DNA from: DATJBF01 sp035515475
GTDB lineage: Bacteria; Verrucomicrobiota; Verrucomicrobiia; Palsa-1439
Length of the DNA: 64,000 nucleotides
NCBI GenBank assembly: GCA_035515475.1
Contig: DATJBF010000077.1
Location: 50,729-114,728, forward strand
Direction of reading: 5' to 3'
The notes under the pieces are model-generated. The model had not been told where the DNA came from. It did not search any database and saw only the letters and a list, made by a program, of their open reading frames with translations. This document shows positions 35,691 through 43,534 of the stretch, one piece after another (positions within the stretch are counted from its first letter, which is position 1; each line of letters opens with the position of its first letter). A program made the position numbers and the translations under genes.

Positions 35691-36749
35691 ATGCTATTTC
35701 GACGCAACAAGCATTGTAAGCGCGACATCGCACTTGGCATCGATCTGGGGAGCAGTCAGATCAAGGCCGCCGTGGTTCGACAACATCAAGAGAAGCTGGA
35801 ACTGATCGAATGCGCGGTGCGTCCACTGCCAACCGGACATGCAAACGTCAAGCCGTATCAGGGGCCGGAATTCGCCATGGAGCTGCAGCAACTTGTAGAC
35901 GGCCTGACGACCTCTGAGCGCCACGCCTATGTCACAATTAGCTGTAGCTCGGCGATGGTTTGTCAGACCGAATTCCCACCAGCCCCGCTGGCAGAGATTA
36001 AGAGCGCTCTGAAACTCAACAGCTCGGGATACCTGCGTCGCGATTTTTCGTCGTACTATCTCGACGTTTTTGAGTTAAAGAAAGGCAGCGAGGATCACAA
36101 GGGGAAGGATTCGACCAAGACAAAGGTTTTGGTCGGCGGTGCGCATAAGGAGGAAGTGGATGCCTACCGCGACGCGCTAGTCGCCGCGAGGATAAAGCCC
36201 GGGGTGATTGAATTGGCTGCCGTGTCCGTCATCAGCGCGTTCCAGGTGAGCCATCCTGAGACCAAAGACGAAGTAGTGGTACTCGTTGATATGGGGGCGC
36301 GTATGACGAGTATCAACTTCTTGCTGGATGGCATGCCACTCATCACGCGTCTGATGCACTTCGGCGGCACGCAACTAAGCGATTACATCGGGCAAGTTCT
36401 CATGCTTCAGCCGCACGAGGCCGAGGAGGAGAAGCGAAAGATGTCTGAGCCGGTTCAGAGACTGGTTAAGACTGCGATCTCGCCCCTCGCCCGGGAAGTT
36501 CGATCCTCGATAGATTTTTTTGAACGACAGCACGAGCGCCATGTCCATCGGATTTTTGCGTGCGGTGGCTCGGCTTGCTCGCCGCAGATTCTGACCGTGC
36601 TCGGTGAAGCTGTTGGAGCGCAAGTCGAGTGTTGGAATCCCGTCCAAAGCCTCGACGTGAGCCGTTTGAACGGCGAGATGCCGCGCGCTCTCGCCTTCGG
36701 TCCGTCTTTGGCGGCTGCCGTGGGAGTGGCGGCGGCGCGGTTGTCGTGA
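35691..36749 (+). CDS. pilM: Type IV pilus assembly protein PilM
   Basis: A 352-residue cytoplasmic actin-like ATPase-fold protein that links pilus proteins N/O to the inside of the cell. ALGIDLGSSQIKAAVV near residue 20 is the phosphate-1 motif; VVVLVDMGARMTSINFL and HRIFACGGSACSPQI are the later nucleotide-binding strands. The ATG at 35691 is preferred to a TTG 9 nt upstream. The gene order M-N-O-P-secretin that follows is the standard pilus alignment complex. Confidence 0.92.
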   Translation: MLFRRNKHCKRDIALGIDLGSSQIKAAVVRQHQEKLELIECAVRPLPTGHANVKPYQGPEFAMELQQLVDGLTTSERHAYVTISCSSAMVCQTEFPPAPLAEIKSALKLNSSGYLRRDFSSYYLDVFELKKGSEDHKGKDSTKTKVLVGGAHKEEVDAYRDALVAARIKPGVIELAAVSVISAFQVSHPETKDEVVVLVDMGARMTSINFLLDGMPLITRLMHFGGTQLSDYIGQVLMLQPHEAEEEKRKMSEPVQRLVKTAISPLAREVRSSIDFFERQHERHVHRIFACGGSACSPQILTVLGEAVGAQVECWNPVQSLDVSRLNGEMPRALAFGPSLAAAVGVAAARLS

Positions 36750-36765
36750 ACGAGGACGTGCGCTG

Positions 36766-37425
36766 ATGACAGCCATTACCCTCAATCTTTTGGCCGAAGA
36801 ACAACAGGTCCAAGAGGAACGTGCTCGAGACCCGTTTAAGATCTTCATTGCCATCGGATTGACCCTGCTGGCCACAGCGGTAGCATGTGGGAGCACGCTG
36901 TCGGTGATGCAGGGCCAGAAGCGAGCCGAGTTGCAGAAGCTTGAGACCCAGTGGGAAAAGATGAATCAAGCAAGCGAGCAGGAGGGCGAATTTCAAAGAA
37001 CCCGTGCGCTCGCCGAGGAAATTGTGGCTCTCAACCACTCGCGGATGTTGTTAGCGCCTCAGTTGGCGATGGTGAAGGACCTCATCCCGCCGACGGTGCA
37101 ACTCTCGCACCTCAATTTTGCGGTGGAAACAGCAAACATCAGCTCGGCTGCCGAAAACGGCGAGGGTACTAAGCGGGCCCGCCCGAAACAAATCGAGCGT
37201 CTCGTGCTCCTGATGGACGGCACAGCCCGTAGCGAGCGTCCAGAACTGGAGCTTGATCGATTTCTGCGGGTATTGCGGACCGACGCCCGGTTCAGCGCTG
37301 TGGTCGACGACATCCAACTGCGCTCGATTTCGCGCGACTCCGGTAATTCCGACAAAATGAACCGAGGTCCAGCCTCGGTAGCTTTTGTCATTGAATGTCG
37401 GTACAAGGAGAGGGAAGGGAAATGA
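36766..37425 (+). CDS. pilN: PilN-like pilus assembly protein
   Basis: A 219-residue bitopic inner-membrane protein. The cytoplasmic start contains ITLNLLAEEQQV, the place of the INLLP motif that binds PilM. A single helix follows at about 24-45, then a coiled coil (KRAELQKLETQWEKMNQA) and a ferredoxin-like periplasmic domain. Assigned mainly by order and topology. It overlaps the next gene by 4 nt. Confidence 0.85.
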   Translation: MTAITLNLLAEEQQVQEERARDPFKIFIAIGLTLLATAVACGSTLSVMQGQKRAELQKLETQWEKMNQASEQEGEFQRTRALAEEIVALNHSRMLLAPQLAMVKDLIPPTVQLSHLNFAVETANISSAAENGEGTKRARPKQIERLVLLMDGTARSERPELELDRFLRVLRTDARFSAVVDDIQLRSISRDSGNSDKMNRGPASVAFVIECRYKEREGK

Positions 37426-38024
37426 AGCTCGACTTCTTTCGCCGCCTGCCAAAGGACAAGTTACAGAAGATTGTGCTCGTCTGCATAGCCACTTTGTGCG
37501 CGGTCGTTGGCGTGGTGCAGTTTTACGCGCTCAAGAACTGGGCCGCATTTGAGGACGCGAAGAACCAGATCGGGAAGCTCAACGACCAGATTCAGCAGGC
37601 GGAGCATGAGGCCCAGCAGGCGGCTCAAGATGGAGCGTATCGCCAGCAGGTCACGTCGTTCGTGGAAGCACAACGAACGTGGATCATCGAAGGCGACCCA
37701 TTTGCGTGGGTGGTGCGCGAGGTCAGCTTGTTGGCAGAAAAACATCCAGTGCATGTGGATGCGTTGCGCTCCGGTAAGATTGAGCCGTCCGGCAAGTCCA
37801 AATGTTCAACGTACACCGCGCGCATCGAGTTCAGCGGCACGTACGACCAGATCGGCGCGTTTGTCCGGGATTTGGAGAACAAGTTTCCGACGAGCGAGAT
37901 TCGCGCCCTGTCTATTTCGGGTAGCTCTGAAGATAAGGGTCAACTCCAAGCCGCAGCAGATCTCACGTTCCGTGTGCTGCCAGAGCCCACGGCGAAATCA
38001 ACAGAGGCGAATAAGACGTCATGA
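37422..38024 (+). CDS. pilO: PilO-like pilus assembly protein
   Basis: A 200-residue bitopic protein: cytoplasmic FFRRLPKDKLQK, one helix at about 14-34 (IVLVCIATLCAVVGVVQFYA), coiled coil, and a periplasmic domain with TYDQIGAFVRDLENKFP, typical of PilO. The ATG at 37422 overlaps the pilN stop (ATGA) and follows a gagggaaggg ribosome site; an upstream ATG at 37395 lies within pilN. Confidence 0.86.
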   Translation: MKLDFFRRLPKDKLQKIVLVCIATLCAVVGVVQFYALKNWAAFEDAKNQIGKLNDQIQQAEHEAQQAAQDGAYRQQVTSFVEAQRTWIIEGDPFAWVVREVSLLAEKHPVHVDALRSGKIEPSGKSKCSTYTARIEFSGTYDQIGAFVRDLENKFPTSEIRALSISGSSEDKGQLQAAADLTFRVLPEPTAKSTEANKTS

Positions 38025-38635
38025 AATCGCTTGCACAATCAGTAGCTTGGTCACAGCGCACATGGCCAACCGTCACCGTCCCAGTTGATGAGGGTCGGAT
38101 AGTCACGAGGGTAACCTCGCGAGCGGATAGTGAGAGCGCCCCGCTCGTCGACCGGGGGTCAGCCGGTAGCACTTTCCTCCGCCCGATGAGCCTGGTTCGA
38201 ATTTTGGCGCTCTGCCAAGCACTCTTGTTCCTTGCGCTGTTTCTCTTCCTATGTGCGCAGGCCGGCGCGGTCACGGAAAGCAACCGGTTGTTTAATCCCG
38301 AATTGAGCCGGTCGGTTTATGCGCCGGAGGCGGTTCGCGATCCATTCGGGTCGGGAGCTGCAAGAGCAGCAGGGGTGCTGGACAATGAAAAAGCCCAAGC
38401 AGAAGTGCCGTCGGTGCTGAAGTTGAAGGGCATTTTGTATCACGCAGTGCACCCTGCGGCGATTGTGAATGACCAGTTGCTGGAGTTGAATAAGCCGGTG
38501 ACGGTGCAGACGGACCAGGGTGGCTTGGAGGTCAGGGCGCTTCAGATCACGCGAGAAGCTGTACTCCTGCAGGTCGGAGGGCAGAGGGTGGAGTTACGAC
38601 TCGGCGGCGGCGAACACGACAAGATAACCCAGTGA
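38021..38635 (+). CDS. PilP/GspC-like periplasmic connector
   Basis: A 204-residue protein overlapping pilO by 4 nt. It has a long polar N-terminus (about 55 residues), one helix (ILALCQALLFLALFLFLCA), then a DPFGSG motif and a small beta domain (LKLKGILYHAVHPAAIVNDQ, VRALQITREAVLLQVGGQRV) like the homology region of GspC or PilP, which contacts the secretin. The polar N-terminus is unusual; an internal ATG at 38186 would give a conventional form, but overlap favours the longer one. Confidence 0.78.
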   Translation: MKSLAQSVAWSQRTWPTVTVPVDEGRIVTRVTSRADSESAPLVDRGSAGSTFLRPMSLVRILALCQALLFLALFLFLCAQAGAVTESNRLFNPELSRSVYAPEAVRDPFGSGAARAAGVLDNEKAQAEVPSVLKLKGILYHAVHPAAIVNDQLLELNKPVTVQTDQGGLEVRALQITREAVLLQVGGQRVELRLGGGEHDKITQ

Positions 38636-38657
38636 CCTAGCAGAGGTGCTGGCCTAA

Positions 38658-40265
38658 ATGATGCTCATGAAAAGGCTGAATATGAAGACGCTGCGAATCC
38701 TCGCCGTTTGTACTCTGAACGGGCTGGCGATCTCCTCACTGGTCTTTGGCGAGGGTGTAGCCGCAGCGGTGGCTCCCGCGGCAACTACAGCCTTCTCCGC
38801 GAGCAAACCCGTGGCGCCGCTGGTTGCCTCCGCACCAGCAACGATCACACCGGCTGTGCCAGCGTCGACTGCCGACGAGTCGATCGAAATCAGCTATATC
38901 GAGGCGGACATTCAAAACGTCCTGCGGACACTAGCGGCCAAGGCGGGCGTCAACTTGATTCTCGGCGAAGAGGTCACGGGCAAGGTGACCGTAAATCTGA
39001 AGGGCGTGTCCTACGAGGAAGCGATGCGATTGATTGCTGAATCCAAGGGCTACGCATACGCCAAGGACCGAAATGTGATCAGAGTGAAGTCGCGTGAAGC
39101 CCTTGAGACCGAGCCGGTCGAACTTCAGGTGTATACTCTGAATTACGCGAAGGCGGAAGACGTGAAGAAGACGCTCGATCCTGTACTGACGAAACAAGGT
39201 AAGATTCAAGTCGACACACGGAGTAACACACTCGTGCTGTCGGACACGCCAGCAAGTTTATCGAAGCTCGTACCGCTCATCCGATCTCTCGACACTCAGA
39301 CACCGCAAGTGATGATCGAGGCGAAGTTCGTCGAGACCACGAAAAACCCGAGGAAGGATTTGGGAATCAATTGGACCAGCACGTTGCTTAATCATCAAAT
39401 GTCGGCGACTGCTTACCAAGTCTCCGCAGCTGACCCGACAAAGTATGCGACGGATCCCAAGACCGGAAACAACTTGACCGGATGGCCCATGATCAAGAAT
39501 CTGAACGGCGGGCCTTGGGCGGCTCCCATTGCGCTGCTGAATCCTGGGGACGCGGAACTGGTCTTTTCATACCTCAATCAGGACACGGACACAGAGTTGC
39601 TCGCCAATCCGCGCGTAGTGACGACCGACAACGGAAAGGCCCGCATCTCGATTGCCACCGAGTACCCGATTCCCAACTTCGCGTTCAGCGAGCAGACGGC
39701 ATCGCTGCAGATCAATGGATTTGAATACAAGGACATCGGAATCATTTTGAATGTATCACCCCGTATCAACAAGGACGACTTCATCACCTTGGAGGTGACG
39801 CCGGAGGCGAGCAGTTCGACGGAAAATGCAACCCTCCAAAGCGGTGGTGGCACAGCCGTGCAGATTCCGATTATCAATACGCGCACGGCGACCACAACTG
39901 TTCTCATCAAGAGCGGCAACACATTGGCGATCGGTGGCTTGATGCGTGAGGACGTGAGCGACAATTACACCAAGGTTCCGCTCATGGGGGATATGCCATT
40001 GCTTGGACCGCTCTTCCGCAGTAAGAGCCTCAATAAGACCAAGCGCGACTTGCTCATCTTTCTGACGCCGACGATTGTGCGTGGCGACTCCCAAACGACC
40101 GGGTACGAGAAATACGCCAACGGACTCCCGAACAAAGAGGTCTACACGAACGACAAGTGGATGCCGAGGGACAACGCCAAGGCAAAGACGCGAAGCTTGA
40201 TGGATGCAGTGGTCCCGAGCCGGGCGAATACGCGTGTGCCAACGCAGAATTTTGGCCCGGAATGA
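38658..40265 (+). CDS. Outer-membrane secretin, PilQ/GspD type
   Basis: A protein of up to 535 residues forming the outer-membrane channel. After a signal peptide and an alanine/proline linker come an STN-like domain (SYIEADIQNVLRTLAAKAGV), an N1 domain (YTLNYAKAEDVKKTLDPVL ... TNTLVLSDTPASL-type), and the secretin core with IIQIEA-type VMIEAKFVETTK, LANPRVVTTDNGKARI, VPLMGDMPLLGPLFR and LLIFLTPTIV. It is shorter than PilQ because AMIN domains are absent. ATGs at 38658, 38667 and 38682 are possible starts. Confidence 0.93.
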   Translation: MMLMKRLNMKTLRILAVCTLNGLAISSLVFGEGVAAAVAPAATTAFSASKPVAPLVASAPATITPAVPASTADESIEISYIEADIQNVLRTLAAKAGVNLILGEEVTGKVTVNLKGVSYEEAMRLIAESKGYAYAKDRNVIRVKSREALETEPVELQVYTLNYAKAEDVKKTLDPVLTKQGKIQVDTRSNTLVLSDTPASLSKLVPLIRSLDTQTPQVMIEAKFVETTKNPRKDLGINWTSTLLNHQMSATAYQVSAADPTKYATDPKTGNNLTGWPMIKNLNGGPWAAPIALLNPGDAELVFSYLNQDTDTELLANPRVVTTDNGKARISIATEYPIPNFAFSEQTASLQINGFEYKDIGIILNVSPRINKDDFITLEVTPEASSSTENATLQSGGGTAVQIPIINTRTATTTVLIKSGNTLAIGGLMREDVSDNYTKVPLMGDMPLLGPLFRSKSLNKTKRDLLIFLTPTIVRGDSQTTGYEKYANGLPNKEVYTNDKWMPRDNAKAKTRSLMDAVVPSRANTRVPTQNFGPE

Positions 40266-40324
40266 GCCGGTGGCGATAGTGTTGTTTGGTTCCCGATGGG
40301 TGAGGGCGGGAGCCGCGGGTGGGG

Positions 40325-40351
40325 GAGGGGCGTCCCACGTGGATGCCCCTC
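40325..40351 (+). terminator. GC-rich hairpin after the secretin gene
   Basis: GAGGGGCGTCC-CACGT-GGATGCCCCTC, an 11-bp stem with one G-T pair, 60 nt after the secretin stop. No T-run follows, so termination is uncertain. The rest of this 250-nt gap holds a sigma-54 site. Confidence 0.45.
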
Positions 40352-40461
40352 GCACCGCTGCGAGTGTTTCTCACTCTTCGAAACCAAGTCAGTCCCCGTA
40401 ACGTTGTGATCTTCACAGGACTTCACGCATTCCGCGTTCGTTCAGAATAAGAGGACAGGAC

Positions 40462-40477
40462 AGGTATATCAGTTGCT
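40462..40477 (+). promoter_or_regulatory. Sigma-54 promoter candidate before the minor pseudopilins
   Basis: AGGTATATCAGTTGCT keeps GG-N10-GC and has a perfect TTGCT -12 element; the -24 element is weaker (AGGTA for TGGCA). The predicted start is near 40488, 31 nt before the next ATG. Confidence 0.55.
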
Positions 40478-40518
40478 GTTATTGAAGCGGACACGTGTCA
40501 ATCAACGAAGGAAAGAGA

Positions 40519-40908
40519 ATGATGCGTCCGTTCCGCAAAGTAAGAGGCGGGTTCACTTTGGTGGAGTCAGTGATAGCCGTGATGATCCTCGGCATCGCCT
40601 TGGGCGCGTGCGTACTGAGCTTCAGTATGGCCATGCGGTCGGTTAACACGGCCGGCAACCAAATGGCGGCGATGCATGCGGCCCGCGATGAATTGGAGGC
40701 ACTGAGAACGAATAGTTTCAGCAGTACCCTATTGAGGGCCGGTGGGCCGTATCCGTTTACGAATGCTTTCATCGGCAACTACACCGTGTCCGACGTCAAC
40801 TCTGCCACCAAGGACGTGACCGTGAACGTTTGGTATCTGAATCGGATTCATCATGGTTACTCAACGAATACGCTGGCGACATCGCTGGTTTCGACGCTGC
40901 ATCCATGA
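40519..40908 (+). CDS. Minor pseudopilin, PilV/GspI-like
   Basis: A 129-residue protein with the prepilin leader GGFTLVESVIAVMILGIALG and a small globular part. The ATG at 40519 follows AAGGAAAGAGA at proper distance; a GTG at 40495 lies just before it. It overlaps the next pseudopilin gene by 4 nt. Assigned as GspI/PilV-like by size, leader and place as first of a minor-pilin set. Confidence 0.86.
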   Translation: MMRPFRKVRGGFTLVESVIAVMILGIALGACVLSFSMAMRSVNTAGNQMAAMHAARDELEALRTNSFSSTLLRAGGPYPFTNAFIGNYTVSDVNSATKDVTVNVWYLNRIHHGYSTNTLATSLVSTLHP

Positions 40909-41393
40909 AAACGTACGGAACGAAGGTAACCCGAGGATCATCGAGTGGCTTCACGCTCGCTGAAATGGCCATCGCCATGGCCATTGGCAGCGTGGTGATC
41001 GCCGGCATGTTAAGCCTGTTCGTTACCTTTCTACGTTCCTACAACAGCACATCGCTAATGCGCGATACTTCCGCGTATGCCAGCTCTGCTTTGGAGCGTA
41101 TGGTGTACGGCGTCGGCACCAATGCCGGGCTGCGCGAGGCGCAAGCCAGCGGCGTGACTGTGACCTACCCGTCCGGTGGTTGGCAGATCTCATATACGAA
41201 TCTGTATTTCCAATACACGCCCAGCAGCATGAAAATCGCCGACCAAACGGGCAAAACCATCTGCACTAATATCATTTATTCGGCGGCGACCAATTACACT
41301 GTGGGCTGTCGAATTTGGGTGACCGTTTCCGAAAGCGCCGGCGGACACTCGTCTACCAACGCCATGAGCACGTTCGTGCAATTCAGGAATTGA
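40905..41393 (+). CDS. Minor pseudopilin, PilW/GspJ-like
   Basis: A 162-residue protein with SGFTLAEMAIAMAIGSVVIA, the prepilin leader with Glu at +5. The globular part (YASSALERMVYGVGTNAGLR and following strands) resembles GspJ/PilW. The ATG at 40905 overlaps the previous stop (ATGA); a longer frame from 40830 would lie within the upstream gene. Probably part of the pilus tip complex. Confidence 0.87.
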   Translation: MKTYGTKVTRGSSSGFTLAEMAIAMAIGSVVIAGMLSLFVTFLRSYNSTSLMRDTSAYASSALERMVYGVGTNAGLREAQASGVTVTYPSGGWQISYTNLYFQYTPSSMKIADQTGKTICTNIIYSAATNYTVGCRIWVTVSESAGGHSSTNAMSTFVQFRN

Positions 41394-42778
41394 TGATGAA
41401 TCGGGATTCTAGGGAAGGCTTTCCGACCAAGGGTGTAAAGATGAATGCGATTGACCGGATCTGCCAGAATCGAGGTGGCTCTGTCCTGTTGGCGGTGCTG
41501 GGCTTCCTCTTCCTCGCCATGGGGCTTGTCGAGACAATCCTCTACCTCAGCAGCACCCATCGTAAGATTGCCCAGCGGCAAGTGAATATGGAGCAGGCCA
41601 TGTTTGTGGCGGAAGCGGGCCTCGAACGCGGTTCACGGTTTATCGAGTCCAATATTGTTGTTCTGGGCGCGTCGTCCGGCTTCACAAATGGAAGCGGCTC
41701 GGTCGGTAGTGGGAGCTATTACTACCAGATCAGCCGTCCCAACTCGACCACGTATAGCATTGTCTCCACCGGCACCGTCAATGGCGTGTCCCGGACAGTG
41801 AGCCTCTTGCGAATCTATCAGCCGACGTACGCGGAGTTCGCGTTGTGGAGCCAAACCAACGGAGTGATATGGTTCAAGCACGGCGAGGTGTTCAACGGAC
41901 GCGTTCACGCGGACGACGAGATGTATTTTGATGTTACAGGCGGGGGCCCGGTGTTCCAGGCGACCGTTACTTCGGGCGCTGGCACGTACACCGTCAATGG
42001 GGGGACTATTAGCGGTGTCGAGTTTGACCAAGGTTTTTTTCTGAATACTTTCGAAGGATCCATGGCCGATGTGGATTTCAATTCTTCGTCGTCAACATCG
42101 CTAAAGAACGCCGCGACAAGCAGCGGCTTGGTGCTTCAGGGCAACACGACGATCACGTTCAATGGTAGCTCCGTTAAGATTACCAATAGTCGAGCAGGCT
42201 GGAGCAATCACACTTACACGCCGCCTACCGAGGGAATCGTTTACATTCAGAACTCCAATAGTGGTACAACCAGTACGCGAGCAGGCACGGCTTACTTGAC
42301 CGGAGGAAGTGTGAACGGTCGGTTAACGGTCGTGACGGAGTCAGACATTTATGTCCAAGGCAACATCACCTACGCCAGCGATCCGCAGGTCAATCCGAGT
42401 TCCGATGACGCCTTGGGGCTGATCTCGCAGGATGACGTCTGGGTGGACACCAGCGCGCCCGATAACTTGACGATTGATGCTGCGATCATGGCGACCGGGC
42501 AGTCTTCACCCAGCGACAACGGCAGCTTTGGTGTCATCAATTATGACGATTCGAGCTACCCACACCTCGGAAATCGCGGCACCCTGACCGTGTACGGCGG
42601 CATTGTGCAACAGGTCCGCGGCGCGGTCGGCACGTTCAATTCGCACACTGGCCAGACGTCAACGGGCTACGCGAAAAACTACAGTTACGACCCCCGGTTT
42701 ATAAACGACCCGCCCCCGTATTACCCCGTCATATCGAGCGAAGTCAGATTCAGCCAGTGGCAGGAGGGACCCAGGTAA
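41393..42778 (+). CDS. PilX-like minor pilin with a large DUF4900-like C-terminal domain
   Basis: A 461-residue protein. The N-terminal helix (GSVLLAVLGFLFLAMGLVET) is preceded by a basic segment and followed by MEQAMFVAEAGLERG, as in PilX proteins, but lacks the usual prepilin Glu+5 pattern. The rest is beta-rich with WFKHGEVFNGRVHADDEMYF and YLTGGSVNGRLTVVTESDIY, typical of DUF4900-like surface proteins. ATG 41393 overlaps the previous stop by 1 nt; ATG 41441 is a shorter option. Confidence 0.82.
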   Translation: MMNRDSREGFPTKGVKMNAIDRICQNRGGSVLLAVLGFLFLAMGLVETILYLSSTHRKIAQRQVNMEQAMFVAEAGLERGSRFIESNIVVLGASSGFTNGSGSVGSGSYYYQISRPNSTTYSIVSTGTVNGVSRTVSLLRIYQPTYAEFALWSQTNGVIWFKHGEVFNGRVHADDEMYFDVTGGGPVFQATVTSGAGTYTVNGGTISGVEFDQGFFLNTFEGSMADVDFNSSSSTSLKNAATSSGLVLQGNTTITFNGSSVKITNSRAGWSNHTYTPPTEGIVYIQNSNSGTTSTRAGTAYLTGGSVNGRLTVVTESDIYVQGNITYASDPQVNPSSDDALGLISQDDVWVDTSAPDNLTIDAAIMATGQSSPSDNGSFGVINYDDSSYPHLGNRGTLTVYGGIVQQVRGAVGTFNSHTGQTSTGYAKNYSYDPRFINDPPPYYPVISSEVRFSQWQEGPR

Positions 42779-43218
42779 TGAGCGAGACCGGTTTGCCTAT
42801 GGATGCGGCCTCTAAGCGTTGGTTGGTAGCACTGGCGATTGTGCTTGTTATTGCTGTCGTGGCGCTCACACGGTCGTTTATAAACGCCTTTTCTCCGGCG
42901 GCGCAGAACAATGTCGCAGGGCAGCCAGGAGCGACCCATGGGCAGGGAGAAGTTCGCACCATTAGCCAACCGGAATGGATTCACCCGCAGGAATTCCGCG
43001 CGGTTGAAGAGCAGCACGCTGCGACCGGCCCGTTGATGTCTGACAGCCGCGAGGCGACGACAAGCAAGCAGAACGAAACTGTCCGCGAGGAGATGGTTCA
43101 TAAGCAGGCCGAATGTCTGCGCACGTTGGTCAACCAGAACAAGCTTCCTGCAGCTTATGGCCACCTCACACTCGACCGGATCGACGAGATGGAGAAGAAG
43201 GGCATCGTCATTGAGTAG
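42778..43218 (+). CDS. Unknown bitopic membrane protein at the end of the pilus operon
   Basis: A 146-residue protein with one helix (WLVALAIVLVIAVVALT, residues 14-30) and a polar C-terminal part ending in a helical stretch (EMVHKQAECLRTLVNQNKLP). The start overlaps the previous stop (TAATG) and follows CAGGAGGG, so it is translated with the operon. No family recognised. Presumably a pilus or secretion accessory factor by position. Confidence 0.75.
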   Translation: MSETGLPMDAASKRWLVALAIVLVIAVVALTRSFINAFSPAAQNNVAGQPGATHGQGEVRTISQPEWIHPQEFRAVEEQHAATGPLMSDSREATTSKQNETVREEMVHKQAECLRTLVNQNKLPAAYGHLTLDRIDEMEKKGIVIE

Positions 43219-43534
43219 CAGGTTCGACGGTCGCTGTCCGATTTCGGTTCCGGCCGTTCAGCAGCGCAAACCTGGTCCAGGCGCCCACGTAATGTCGCGC
43301 ACCCGTTGCTGCTAAGCACCCCGGCTGGTTCCAAACTAGATGGCAGCTTGATGGGGCTGTACAAATACGTCCGCAAGCATACGGGATTATTGCGGCGTCG
43401 CCCGTCACAAGCACGATAGACTGGAGTCCTCCATTGCCCAGTTTTCGCTGGCAAGCCCCCTGCTATTCTCAATACATGTAAATGGCCACCTTCAAGAGAT
43501 CGTTGTCGCTCTTACGTGGGCTGGGGAAGATCAC
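43219..43534. other. 316-nt gap before the histidine kinase
   Basis: I see no convincing gene, repeat or strong promoter here. The stretch has ordinary base composition, and its short frames lack protein-like character. Confidence 0.5.
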
